Origin: Aradus depressus
Taxonomy: Eukaryota; Arthropoda; Insecta; Hemiptera; Aradidae
Assembly: GCA_963662175.1 (NCBI GenBank)
Contig: OY759217.1
Span: forward strand, 52,366,108 to 52,430,107
Direction of reading: 5' to 3'
DNA length: 64,000 nucleotides
Shown here: in pieces, positions 33,000 to 45,576 of the stretch
Position numbering within the stretch: position 1 is the first letter of the stretch
Layout: every line of letters begins with the position of its first letter
Notes under the pieces: model-generated
The model's database searches: none
The model's input: only the letters and a program-made list of their open reading frames with translations
Told to the model about the DNA's origin: nothing
Translations under genes and position numbers: made by a program

Positions 33000-34470
33000 C
33001 TCTATATGTATATTTAGCCCCCCCCACAACCCTCCTTCCTGTTCAAAATTTTGGGCCATCACACACCTAATATTTCTATTTGACCTTTAGGAATATTACA
33101 TGTGAAATTTTATGACGATTCGCCCATTAGTTAATGAGTTAGCTCTATATTTATACTTAGGCCCCCCCACTACCCCCCCCCTCCCGTAAAAACTTTTGAG
33201 CCGTCACACCGCCTATTTTTTTATTTGGTCTTCAGGAATACTCCATGTGAAACTTCGTGACAATCCGAACAACCGTTAAAGAATTAGCTCTATATTTATA
33301 CTTAGGTCCCCCCACAACCCCCCCTCCCGTTCAAAACTTTGGGACGCCACACACCTTTTTTTCCTATTTGGCTTTTAAAAATACTACGTGAAATTTCATG
33401 ACGATTCGCCCATTAGTTAATGAGTTAGCTCTATATTTATACTTAGGCCCCCCCACAACCCCCCTCCCGTTCAAAACTTTGGGACGCGACACACCTTATT
33501 TTTCTATTTGGTCTTCAGGAATACTCCATGCGAAATTTCGTGACAATCCGACCAACCGTTAAAGAATTAGCTCTATATTTATACTTAGGCCCCCCCACAA
33601 CCCCCCCTCCCGTTCAAAACTTTGGGACGCCACACACCTTTTTTTCCTATTTGGCTTTTAAAAATACTACATGAAATTTCATGACGATTCGCCCATTAGT
33701 TAATGAGTTAGCTCTATATTTATACTTAGGCCCCCCACAACCCCCCCTCCCGTTCAAAACTTAGGGACGCCACACACCTTTTTTTCCTCTTTGGCTTTTA
33801 AAAATACTACGTGAAATTTCATGACGATTCGCCCATTAGTTAATGAGTTAGCTCTATATTTATACTTAGGCCCCCCTTACAACCCCCCCTCCCGTTCAAA
33901 ACTTTGGGACGCCACACACCTTTTTTTCCTATTTGGCTTTTAAAAATACTACATGAAATTTCATGACGATTCGCCCATTAGTTAATGAGTTAGCTCTATA
34001 TTTATACTTAGGCCCCCCTTACAACCCCCCCTCCCGTTCAAAACTTTGGGACGCCACACACCTTTTTTTCCTATTTGGCTTTTAAAAATACTACGTGAAA
34101 TTTCATGACGATTCGCCCATTAGTTAATGAGTTAGCTCTATATTTATACTTAGGCCCCCCTTACAACCCCCCCTCCCGTTCAAAACTTTGGGACGCCACA
34201 CACCTTTTTTTCCTATTTGGCTTTTAAAAATACTACATGAAATTTCATGACGATTCGCTCATTAGTTAATGAGTTAGCTCTATATTTATACTTAGGCCCC
34301 CCCACAACCCCCCCTCCCGTTCAAAACTTAGGGACGCCACCCACCTTTTTTTCCTCTTTGGCTTTTAAAAATACTACGTGAAATTTCATGACGATTGGCC
34401 CATTAGTTAATGAGTTAGCACTATTTATATAATTAGGCCCCCCTTACAACCCTCCCTCCCGTTCAAAATT
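33000..34470 (+). repeat. 142-bp C-rich tandem array
   Basis: About ten units, each with CCCCCCTCCCGTTCAAAAC, GACGCCACACACC and GTTAATGAGTTAGCTCTA. GTTAGCTCTATATTT recurs at 142-bp steps near 33,850, 33,992 and 34,134. Confidence 0.95.
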
Positions 34471-34637
34471 TTGGGACGCCACATAGCCTATTATTCAATC
34501 GGGCTCAAAAGAATGCTACATGGGAAGTTTCATAAAAATCTGTCCAGCGGTTTGGGCGTGATGCTGGAACAAACATACATACAAACAAACAAACAAACAA
34601 ACAAACAAACCCCGTTTCAGCTTTATTAATATAGATT

Positions 34638-34790
34638 ATATCACAATGTACACAAGTTTTAATTTTTGTTCATATCTATACATACATCTTTTTTTTTTTG
34701 GCATTTTTCTTCCATAGTGGATCGGTGTCACCATATTTAAAGTCAGTCTGAACGTTGTGCTGACGTTGGCATAATCCGAAACCAGCACAC
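34638..34790. other. spacer between element copy 1 and satellite C
   Basis: About 150 bp of non-repetitive AT-rich DNA; no feature seen. Confidence 0.4.
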
Positions 34791-37700
34791 TCTATGGCTC
34801 TGTCAGTTAACAAATATTAAATCTATAAACCGTTAAAAAGCAAGAAATTTGAAGAATGGAGTCTACCAGGATCGCCACTTAGAAATCTAGCTGAGGCACT
34901 TAGGTCAGATGTTTTAATCGGGAAGTTAAAAATAACTTTAGCACTTCGTCCTTCGGATGGGACTTTAAGCGATGATCCAGGGCTTTTTCGAATGTGAGGT
35001 ACTCGATAATGAGACGTATGTTATGTAAATAAACCTGGGTAGGTCAATTTCTACTTAGGTTGAAAGCCTTGAGCACGTCGTCCTTCGGATGGGACTTTCC
35101 GGATAAATCTGAATCTGTCGTATCAGTTTTAACAATTATTAAGCCTATAAACCGTTAAATAGCGCAAATTTTTTGAAAAACATTTTTATTTTGATTTTTG
35201 TGTAGAATTCAGATAATCCGGTCGTTCTCTATCAGTTTTAACAAATATTTAATCTATAAACCGTTAAAAAGCGAGAAATTTGAAGAATGGAGTCTACCGA
35301 GCTCAGGATCGCCACTTAGAAATCTAGCTGAGGCACTTAGGTCAGATGTTTTAATCGGGAAGTGAAAAATAACTATGAGCACGTCGTCCTTCGGATGGGA
35401 CTTTAAGCGATGTTCCAGGACTTTTTCGAATGTGAGGTACTCGATAATGAGACGTATGTTATGTAAATAAACCTGGGTAGGTCAATTTCTACTTAGGTTG
35501 AAAGCCTTGAGCACGTCGTCCTTCGGATGGGACTTTCCGGATAAATCTGAATCTGTCGTATTAGTTTTAACAATTATTAAGCCTATAAACCGTTAAATAG
35601 CGTGAATTTTTTGAAAAACATTTTTATTTTGATTTTTGTGTAGGATTCAGATAATTCGGTCGTTCTCTATCAGTTTTAACAAATATTTAATCTATAAACC
35701 GTTAAAAAGCGAGAAATTTGAAGAATGGAGTCTACCGAGCTCAGGATCGCCACTAAGAAATCTAGCTGAGGCACTTAGGTCAGATGTTTTAATCGGGAAG
35801 TGAAAAATAACTATGAGCACGTCGTCCTTCGGATGGGACTTTAAGCGATGTTCCAGGACTTTTTCGAATGTGAGGTACTCGATAATGAGACGTATGTTAT
35901 GTAAATAAACCTGGGTAGGTGAAATTTCACTTAGGTTGAAAATAGCCTTGAGCACGTCGTCCTTCGGATGGGACTTTCCGGATAAATCTGAATCTGTCGT
36001 ATCAGTTTTAACAATTATTAAGCCTATAAACCGTTAAATAGCGTGAATTTTTTGAAAAACATTTTTATTTTGATTTTTGTGTAGGATTCAGATAATCCGG
36101 TCGTTCTCTATCAGTTTTAACAAATATTAAATCTATAAACCGTTAAAAAGCGAGAAATTTCAAGAATGGAGTCTACCGAGCTCAGGATCGCCACTTAGAA
36201 ATCTAGTTGAGGCACTTAGGTCAGATGTTTCAATCGGGAAGTTAAAAAACACTTTGAGCACGTCGTCCTTCGGATCCGACTTTAAGCGATGATCCAGGGC
36301 TTTTTCGAATGTGAGGTACTCGATAATGAGACGTATGTTATGTAAATAAACCTGGTTAGGTGAAATTTCACTTAGGTTGAAAATAGCCTTGAGCACGTCG
36401 TCCGTCGGATGGGACTTTTCGGATTTATCTGATTCTGTCGTATCAGTTTTAACAATTATTAAGTCTATAAACCGTTAAATAGCGTGAATTTTTTGAAAAA
36501 CATTTTTATTTTGATTTTTGTGTAGGATTCAGATAATCCGGTCGTTCTCTATCAGTTTTAACAAATATTAAATCTATAAACCGTTAAAAAGCGAGAAATT
36601 TCAAGAATGGAGTCTACCGAGCTCAGGATCGCCACTTAGAAATCTAGTTGAGGCACTTAGGTCAGATGTTTCAATCGGGAAGTTAAAAAACACTTTGAGC
36701 ACGTCGTCCTTCGGATCCGACTTTAAGCGATGATCCAGGGCTTTTTCGAATGTGAGGTACTCGATAATGAGACGTATGTTATGTAAATAAACCTGGTTAG
36801 GTGAAATTTCACTTAGGTTGAAAATAGCCTTGAGCACGTCGTCCGTCGGATGGGACTTTTCGGATTTATCTGATTCTGTCGTATCAGTTTTAACAATTAT
36901 TAAGTCTATAAACCGTTAAATAGCGTGAATTTTTTGAAAAACATTTTTATTTTGATTTTTGTGTAGGATTCAGATAATCCGGTCGTTCTCTATCAGTTTT
37001 AACAAATATTAAATCTATAAACCGTTAAAAAGCGAGAAATTTCAAGAATGGAGTCTACCGAGCTCAGGATCGCCACTTAGAAATCTAGTTGAGGCACTTA
37101 GGTCAGATGTTTCAATCGGGAAGTTAAAAAACACTTTGAGCACGTCGTCCTTCGGATCCGACTTTAAGCGATGATCCAGGGCTTTTTCGAATGTGAGGTA
37201 CTCGATAATGAGACGTATGTTATGTAAATAAACCTGGTTAGGTGAAATTTCACTTAGGTTGAAAATAGCCTTGAGCACGTCGTCCGTCGGATGGGACTTT
37301 TCGGATTTATCTGATTCTGTCGTATCAGTTTTAACAATTATTAAGCCTATAAACCGTTAAATAGCGTGAATTTTTTGAAAAACATTTTTATTTTGATTTT
37401 TGTGTAGGATTCAGATAATCCGGTCGTTCTCTATCAGTTTTAACAAATATTAAATCTATAAACCGTTAAAAAGCGAGAAATTTCAAGAATGGAGTCTACC
37501 GAGCTCAGGATCGCCACTTAGAAATCTAGCTGAGGCACTTAGGTCAGATGTTTTATTCGGGAAGTGAAAAATAACTATGAGCACGTCGTCCTTCGGATGG
37601 GACTTTAAGCGATGTTCCAGGACTTTTTCGAATGTGAGGTACTCGATAATGAGACGTATGTTATGTAAATAAACCTGGGTAGGTCAATTTCTACTTAGGT

Positions 37701-40700
37701 TGAAAGCCTTGAGCACGTCGTCCTTCGGATGGGACTTTCCGGATAAATCTGAATCTGTCGTATTAGTTTTAACAATTATTAAGCCTATAAACCGTTAAAT
37801 AGCGTGAATTTTTTGAAAAACATTTTTATTTTGATTTTTGTGTAGGATTCAGATAATTCGGTCGTTCTCTATCAGTTTTAACAAATATTTAATCTATAAA
37901 CCGTTAAAAAGCGAGAAATTTGAAGAATGGAGTCTACCGAGCTCAGGATCGCCACTTAGAAATCTAGCTGAGGCACTTAGGTCAGATGTTTTAATCGGGA
38001 AGTGAAAAATAACTATGAGCACGTCGTCCTTCGGATGGGACTTTAAGCGATGTTCCAGGACTTTTTCGAATGTGAGGTACTCGATAATGAGACGTATGTT
38101 ATGTAAATAAACCTGGGTAGGTGAAATTTCACTTAGGTTGAAAATAGCCTTGAGCACGTCGTCCTTCGGATGGGACTTTCCGGATAAATCTGAATCTGTC
38201 GTATCAGTTTTAACAATTATTAAGCCTATAAACCGTTAAATAGCGTGAATTTTTTGAAAAACATTTTTATTTTGATTTTTGTGTAGGATTCAGATAATCC
38301 GGTCGTTCTCTATCAGTTTTAACAAATATTAAATCTATAAACCGTTAAAAAGCGAGAAATTTCAAGAATGGAGTCTACCGAGCTCAGGATCGCCACTTAG
38401 AAATCTAGTTGAGGCACTTAGGTCAGATGTTTCAATCGGGAAGTTAAAAAACACTTTGAGCACGTCGTCCTTCGGATCCGACTTTAAGCGATGATCCAGG
38501 GCTTTTTCGAATGTGAGGTACTCGATAATGAGACGTATGTTATGTAAATAAACCTGGTTAGGTGAAATTTCACTTAGGTTGAAAATAGCCTTGAGCACGT
38601 CGTCCGTCGGATGGGACTTTTCGGATTTATCTGATTCTGTCGTATCAGTTTTAACAATTATTAAGTCTATAAACCGTTAAATAGCGTGAATTTTTTGAAA
38701 AACATTTTTATTTTGATTTTTGTGTAGGATTCAGATAATCCGGTCGTTCTCTATCAGTTTTAACAAATATTAAATCTATAAACCGTTAAAAAGCGAGAAA
38801 TTTCAAGAATGGAGTCTACCGAGCTCAGGATCGCCACTTAGAAATCTAGTTGAGGCACTTAGGTCAGATGTTTCAATCGGGAAGTTAAAAAACACTTTGA
38901 GCACGTCGTCCTTCGGATCCGACTTTAAGCGATGATCCAGGGCTTTTTCGAATGTGAGGTACTCGATAATGAGACGTATGTTATGTAAATAAACCTGGTT
39001 AGGTGAAATTTCACTTAGGTTGAAAATAGCCTTGAGCACGTCGTCCGTCGGATGGGACTTTTCGGATTTATCTGATTCTGTCGTATCAGTTTTAACAATT
39101 ATTAAGCCTATAAACCGTTAAATAGCGTGAATTTTTTGAAAAACATTTTTATTTTGATTTTTGTGTAGGATTCAGATAATCCGGTCGTTCTCTATCAGTT
39201 TTAACAAATATTAAATCTATAAACCGTTAAAAAGCGAGAAATTTCAAGAATGGAGTCTACCGAGCTCAGGATCGCCACTTAGAAATCTAGTTGAGGCACT
39301 TAGGTCAGATGTTTCAATCGGGAAGTTAAAAAACACTTTGAGCACGTCGTCCTTCGGATCCGACTTTAAGCGATGATCCAGGGCTTTTTCGAATGTGAGG
39401 TACTCGATAATGAGACGTATGTTATGTAAATAAACCTGGGTAGGTGAAATTTCACTTAGGTTGAAAATAGACTTGAGCACGTCGTCCTTCGGATGGGACT
39501 TTCCGGATAAATCTGAATCTGTCGTATCAGTTTTAACAATTATTAAGCCTATAAACCGTTAAATAGCGTGAATTTTTTGAAAAACATTTTTATTTTGATT
39601 TTTGTGTAGGATTCAGATAATCCGGTCGTTCTCTATCAGTTTTAACAAATATTAAATCTATAAACCGTTAAAAAGCGAGAAATTTCAAGAATGGAGTCTA
39701 CCGAGCTCAGGATCGCCACTTAGAAATCTAGTTGAGGCACTTAGGTCAGATGTTTCAATCGGGAAGTTAAAAAACACTTTGAGCACGTCGTCCTTCGGAT
39801 CCGACTTTAAGCGATGATCCAGGGCTTTTTCGAATGTGAGGTACTCGATAATGAGACGTATGTTATGTAAATAAACCTGGTTAGGTGAAATTTCACTTAG
39901 GTTGAAAATAGCCTTGAGCACGTCGTCCGTCGGATGGGACTTTTCGGATTTATCTGATTCTGTCGTATCAGTTTTAACAATTATTAAGTCTATAAACCGT
40001 TAAATAGCGTGAATTTTTTGAAAAACATTTTTATTTTGATTTTTGTGTAGGATTCAGATAATCCGGTCGTTCTCTATCAGTTTTAACAAATATTAAATCT
40101 ATAAACCGTTAAAAAGCGAGAAATTTCAAGAATGGAGTCTACCGAGCTCAGGATCGCCACTTAGAAATCTAGTTGAGGCACTTAGGTCAGATGTTTCAAT
40201 CGGGAAGTTAAAAAACACTTTGAGCACGTCGTCCTTCGGATCCGACTTTAAGCGATGATCCAGGGCTTTTTCGAATGTGAGGTACTCGATAATGAGACGT
40301 ATGTTATGTAAATAAACCTGGTTAGGTGAAATTTCACTTAGGTTGAAAATAGCCTTGAGCACGTCGTCCGTCGGATGGGACTTTTCGGATTTATCTGATT
40401 CTGTCGTATCAGTTTTAACAATTATTAAGCCTATAAACCGTTAAATAGCGTGAATTTTTTGAAAAACATTTTTATTTTGATTTTTGTGTAGGATTCAGAT
40501 AATCCGGTCGTTCTCTATCAGTTTTAACAAATATTAAATCTATAAACCGTTAAAAAGCGAGAAATTTCAAGAATGGAGTCTACCGAGCTCAGGATCGCCA
40601 CTTAGAAATCTTGTTGAGGCACTTAGGTCAGATGTTTCAATCGGGAAGTTAAAAAACACTTTGAGCACGTCGTCCTTCGGATCCGACTTTAAGCGATGAT

Positions 40701-42282
40701 CCAGGGCTTTTTCGAATGTGAGGTACTCGATAATGAGACGTATGTTATGTAAATAAACCTGGGTAGGAGAAATTTCACTTAGGTTGAAAATAGCCTTGAG
40801 CACGTCGTCCGTCGGATGGGACTTTTCGGATTTATCTGATTCTGTCGTATCAGTTTTAACAATTATTAAGTCTATAAACCGTTAAATAGCGTGAATTTTT
40901 TGAAAAACATTTTTATTTTGATTTTTGTGTAGGATTCAGATAATCCGGTCGTTCTCTATCAGTTTTAACAAATATTAAATCTATAAACCGTTAAAAAGCG
41001 AGAAATTTCAAGAATGGAGTCTACCGAGCTCAGGATCGCCACTTAGAAATCTAGTTGAGGCACTTAGGTCAGATGTTTCAATCGGGAAGTTAAAAAACAC
41101 TTTGAGCACGTCGTCCTTCGGATCCGACTTTAAGCGATGATCCAGGGCTTTTTCGAATGTGAGGTACTCGATAATGAGACGTATGTTATGTAAATAAACC
41201 TGGTTAGGTGAAATTTCACTTAGGTTGAAAATAGCCTTGAGCACGTCGTCCGTCGGATGGGACTTTTCGGATTTATCTGATTCTGTCGTATCAGTTTTAA
41301 CAATTATTAAGCCTATAAACCGTTAAATAGCGTGAATTTTTTGAAAAAAAATTTTTATTTTGATTTTTGTGTAGGATTCAGATAATCCGGTCGTTCTCTA
41401 TCAGTTTTAACAAATATTAAATCTATAAACCGTTAAAAAGCGAGAAATTTCAAGAATGGAGTCTACCGAGCTCAGGATCGCCACTTAGAAATCTAGTTGA
41501 GGCACTTAGGTCAGATGTTTCAATCGGGAAGTTAAAAAACACTTTGAGCACGTCGTCCTTCGGATCCGACTTTAAGCGATGATCCAGGGCTTTTTCGAAT
41601 GTGAGGTACTCGATAATGAGACGTATGTTATGTAAATAAACCTGGTTAGGTGAAATTTCACTTAGGTTGAAAATAGCCTTGAGCACGTCGTCCGTCGGAT
41701 GGGACTTTTCGGATTTATCTGATTCTGTCGTATCAGTTTTAACAATTATTAAGCCTATAAACCGTTAAATAGCGTGAATTTTTTGAAAAACATTTTTATT
41801 TTGATTTTTGTGTAGGATTCAGATAATCCGGTCGTTCTCTATCAGTTTTAACAAATATTAAATCTATAAACCGTTAAAAAGCGAGATATTTCAAGAATGG
41901 AGTCTACCGAGGTCAGGATCGCCACTTAGAAATCTAGTTGAGGCACTTAGGTCAGATGTTTTAATCGGAAAGCTAAAAATAACTTTGAGCACGTCGTCCT
42001 TCGGATGGGACATTAAGCAATGATCCAGGGCTTTTTCGAATGTGAGGTACTCGATAATGAGACGTATGTTATGTAAATAAACCTGGGTAGGTCAATTTCT
42101 ACTTAGGTTGAAAGCCTTGAGCACGTCGTCCGTCGGATTCTGTCGTATCAGTTTTAACAATTATTAAGCCTATAAACCGTTAAATAGCGTGAATTTTTTG
42201 AAAAACATTTTTATTTTGTTTTTTGTGTAGGATTCAGATAATCCGGTCGTTCTCTATCAGTTTTAACAAATATTAAATCTAT
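34791..42282 (+). repeat. satellite block C, 441-bp monomer, about 17 copies
   Basis: The monomer length is exactly 441 bp over most of the block (36,160, 36,601, 37,042; then 38,362 to 41,008 in 441-bp steps). Each monomer holds two SINE-like cores (GAGCACGTCGTCC) 134 bp apart and 307 bp to the next pair. A five-monomer stretch of 2,202 bp is repeated (35,692 to 37,894). Central copies are nearly identical, indicating recent homogenisation; both edges are more diverged. Orientation matches the SINEs and is opposite to most of block A. Confidence 0.95.
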
Positions 42283-44556
42283 AGCAGTTATACCCGGCGT
42301 TGCCCGGGGAACTTTGATTTTTCTCCCAATATCTTCTATAACGCTATTCAGTTCCTCGACAGTACATTCATGATGTTATAATTTTCAATTATTCATACGG
42401 AATAAGGCTTATAGTCCTTCAGCTGTTGTAACGCTAGTAAGTTTTTAGGACCCCTGGGCACCACAGCTAGTATGCGCATTTCAACGGCGGAAGCCACACC
42501 TAGTGAATACTTAGCATCGCTGGACGTCCTAGTCAGTGCGTACTTAAGAACGTTTGTGACCACAGCTAGTATGTGGCTTGCAACGCTGAGCACCACAGCT
42601 AGTACGTAGTTGGGAATGCTGGGCATCATAGCTAGTATGTGCCTTGCGACGGCGGACCCAACAGCTAGTACGTAGTTAGGAACGCTGGTCACCACAGCTA
42701 GTATGTGCCTCGCAACAGTGGACCCCACAGCTAGTACGAAGTTAGGAACGCTGGGCATCACAGCTATTAAGTGCCTTGCAACAGCGGACCCCACAGCTAG
42801 TATGTAGTTGAATACGCTGGGCATTACAGTTAGTAAGTGCTTTGCAACAGCGAACTTCACAGCTAGTACATAGTTAGGAACGCTGGGCACTACAGCTAGT
42901 AAATGCCTTGCAACAACGGACCCCACAGCTAGTACGATATTAGGAACCCTGGGCATCACAGCTAGTATGCTTTTGCAACGACGGACCCCACAGCTAGTAC
43001 GTTTTTAGGAACGCTGGGCCCTACAGGTAGTAGGTGCCTTGCAACTGCGAACCCCACAGATAGTATGTAGTTAGAACCACAGGGCATCACAGCTAGTATG
43101 AGTTTTGCAACGGCGGACCCCACAGCTAGTACCTACGAGTGAAATACGCTGGGCCACACTGCTAGCGCCTTGCAACAGCAGACCCCACAGCTAGTACGTA
43201 ATTAGAAACGCTGGGCATTACAGCTAGTAAATGTCTTATAGGTGCCTTGCAACAGCGAACCCCACAGCCAGTACATAGTTAGGAACGCTGGGGCTGAGCA
43301 CTACAGCTAGTAAGTACCTTGCAACAGCGGACCCCACAGCTAGTACGATATTAGGAACGCTGGACATCACAGCTAGTAAATGTCTTGCAACAGTGAACCC
43401 CACAGCGAATACATAGTTACTACTACTACATGTGAAATTCATGACAATCCGATTCATGACAATACGATCAACCGTTAATGAGCTAGCTCTATATTTATAC
43501 TTAGTCCCCCCCCCCCCCCTCAACCCCGCCACCCGTTCAAAACTTCGGGACGCCACACTCCTTATTTTTCTATTTGGCCTTCAGGAATAATATATGCGAA
43601 ATTTCGTGACAATACGACCAACCGTTAATGAGCTAACTCTATATGTATATTTAGCCCCCCCAACAACCCTCCTTCCTGTTCAAAATTTTGGGCCGTCACA
43701 CACCTAATATTTCTATTTGGCTTTTAAAAATACTACATGTGAAATTTCATGACGATTCGCCCATTAGTTAATGAGTTAGCTCTATATTTATACTTAGGCC
43801 CCCCAACTACCCCCGCCTCCCGTAAATAATTTTGAGCCTTCACCCCGCCTATTTTTCTATTTGGTCTTCAGGAATACTCCATGTGAAATTTCGTGACAAT
43901 CCGACCAACCGTTAAAGAGTTAGCTCTATATTTATACTTAGGCCCCCCCACAACCCCCCCTCCCGTTCAAAACTTTGGGACGCCACACACCTTTTTTTCC
44001 TATTTGGCTTTTAAAAATACTACATGTGAAATTTCATGACGATTCGCCCATTAGTTAATGAGTTAGCTCTATATTTATACTTAGGCCCCCCCACAACCCC
44101 CCCTCCCGTTCAAAACTTTGGGACGCCACACACCTTTTTTTCCTATTTGGCTTTTAAAAATACTACATGTGAAATTTCATGACGATTCGCCCATTAGTTA
44201 ATGAGTTAGCTCTATATTTATACTTAGGCCCCCCTACAACCCCCCCCTCCCGTTCAAAACTTTGGGACGCCACACACCTTTTTTTCCTGTTTGGCTTTTA
44301 AAAAGACTACGTGTGAAATTTCATGACAATTTGACCATTAGTTAATGAGTTAGCACTATTTATATACTTAGGCCCCCCTTACAACCCCCCCTCCCGATCA
44401 AAATTTTGGGACGCCACATAGCCTATTATTCAATCGGGCTCAAAAGAATGCTACATGGGAAGTTTCATAAAAATCCGTCCAGCGGTTTGGGCGTGATGCT
44501 GGAACAAACATACAAACAAACAAACAAACCCCGTTTCAGCTTTATTAATATAGATT
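42283..44556 (+). mobile_element. repeat-rich element, copy 2 (short form)
   Basis: Same head (CCCGGCGTTGCCCGGGGAAC), 66-bp minisatellite (42,430-43,420), C-rich units of about 142 bp (43,430-44,400) and terminal part with GGGCGTGATGCTGGAAC, (ACAA)n and TTATTAATATAGATTA. Same orientation as copy 1; the interior is about half as long. Confidence 0.82.
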
Positions 44557-44600
44557 ATTGTCAACTCAAATATTTGTAAATGGTATGTTAAGGAAGGACT
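44554..44600 (+). repeat. right flank shared with 48,732-48,775
   Basis: ATTGTCAACTCAAATATTTG and the following 25 bp match 48,732-48,775, completing the unoccupied-site comparison for the composite block. Confidence 0.8.
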
Positions 44601-44660
44601 CGAACGGATTCGAACCCGCAAACGTAGATGCAATGCCATTGAACGTAGGTAATCGTTTTA
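44600..44660 (-). mobile_element. tRNA-like SINE head fragment (tentative)
   Basis: On the minus strand, TTCAATGGCATTGCATC is followed by GCGGGTTCGAATCCG, an A-box-like and a perfect B-box-like sequence. It does not fold obviously into a complete tRNA. Possibly the head of a second SINE family. Confidence 0.3.
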
Positions 44661-45100
44661 AAAATAATTTAGATTCCTCTACAGCCGGGATCGGTCCATC
44701 TCCAACACGATGCCAGGTATCTCACCCCTCTCACTATTCTGTAAATCGTCTAAATAAAAACCGAAATACTGTATTTTATTTTTTTTCTTTCGGGAAAAAT
44801 TGCTTTTATACAATACTAAAATTTGTAATTGAAACTGAAAAATAATTGTGTCGCATGAATAAGGAGAGTCCATGAAATATCAAAAGTTCAAGTTGCATCT
44901 AATTATTTTAGGGAATTTAATAATATTAATAAAAACATAGAACTTCTTTATTGTCTAATTGCACTAAAATATATACATAAAGTGTAACCACGCCATCGTC
45001 AGCACAAAGTTCTAAAGTGAGGCCTAGCTTTGTGTTGATTTAAACGTAGAAATCAGAACGTACATTTAAAGAACGGATCAAAGAACACATCTACATTCCC
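44661..45100. other. spacer DNA
   Basis: No gene or repeat recognised. Confidence 0.35.
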
Positions 45101-45250
45101 TAAGTATAAAGATAGTGGTAGCTCATTAACCGAAGGGTCGGATTGTCATGAAATTTAACATTTAGTATTCTTAAGTGCCAAATTGTAAAAAAAAGGTATG
45201 TGACGTCACAACATTTTGAACGGGAGGCGGGTTGTGGGGGTAGGTCTTTC
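45101..45250 (-). mobile_element. fragment of repeat-rich element, one C-rich unit
   Basis: GATAGTGGTAGCTCATTAAC to GGGAGGCGGGTTGTGGGGG is the inverse of the 142-bp C-rich unit of the element at 29.8 kb. Confidence 0.7.
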
Positions 45251-45576
45251 GCAGAGAAAAAAAGAAAAGAAATACATTGTGTACAGCCACAGGAAGAGGC
45301 AAGCTTGTTAATAAACCTATTTCATATTCATTTTGTCGTAATAATAATAATAGTAGTAAAACGATTGTAATGTATAAATAGATGCCCACAACTGTTGACT
45401 GAAACTCAGGTTAACTTGGGCAGGTTATGTTCGTTAGTATGGTTGTGGAGCATCCAAGTGCTCGGCTCGACTCTGTTCGGCTTGGAGTGTGCTCGTTGAA
45501 AACTGATCACGAGCCGAGCACTGCTCGGTTCGTTGCTCGCATGTCTGTACTAGCCTTAAGGTAGGGCTACACTATG

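Larger units (their letters stand above)
29787..34637 (+). mobile_element. repeat-rich element, copy 1 (long form)
   Basis: The head is CCCGGCGTTGCCCGGGGAAC, a type of sequence common in arthropod interspersed repeats. Then come a 66-bp minisatellite (about 29,950-31,070 and again 31,190-32,930), C-rich units of about 142 bp (31,060-31,190 and 33,000-34,470), and a terminal part with TCCAGCGGTTTGGGCGTGAT, an (ACAA)n microsatellite and TTTATTAATATAGATTA. About 420 bp at 30,755-31,175 recurs at 32,640-33,060, so the interior has been segmentally duplicated. No protein gene is present. It is non-autonomous; the superfamily is unresolved. Confidence 0.8.

Noticed and set aside
30026..33027. Long minus-strand frames with a repeated VGSAVARHLLAV-type peptide, suggestive of a repetitive protein.
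   Set aside because: They are translations of a 66-bp minisatellite whose period is divisible by three. No start context, splice sites or non-repeat domain.
35692..41686. A repeated minus-strand open frame of about 78 codons in every satellite C monomer, almost identical between copies.
   Set aside because: It opens with GTG, not ATG; the monomer length (441) is a multiple of three and copies are recently homogenised, so the shared frame follows from sequence identity. In block A it is often broken.
44558..44845. Plus-strand open frame of 95 codons containing a tRNA-like segment.
   Set aside because: Covers repeat flank and SINE-like sequence; no protein similarity seen.
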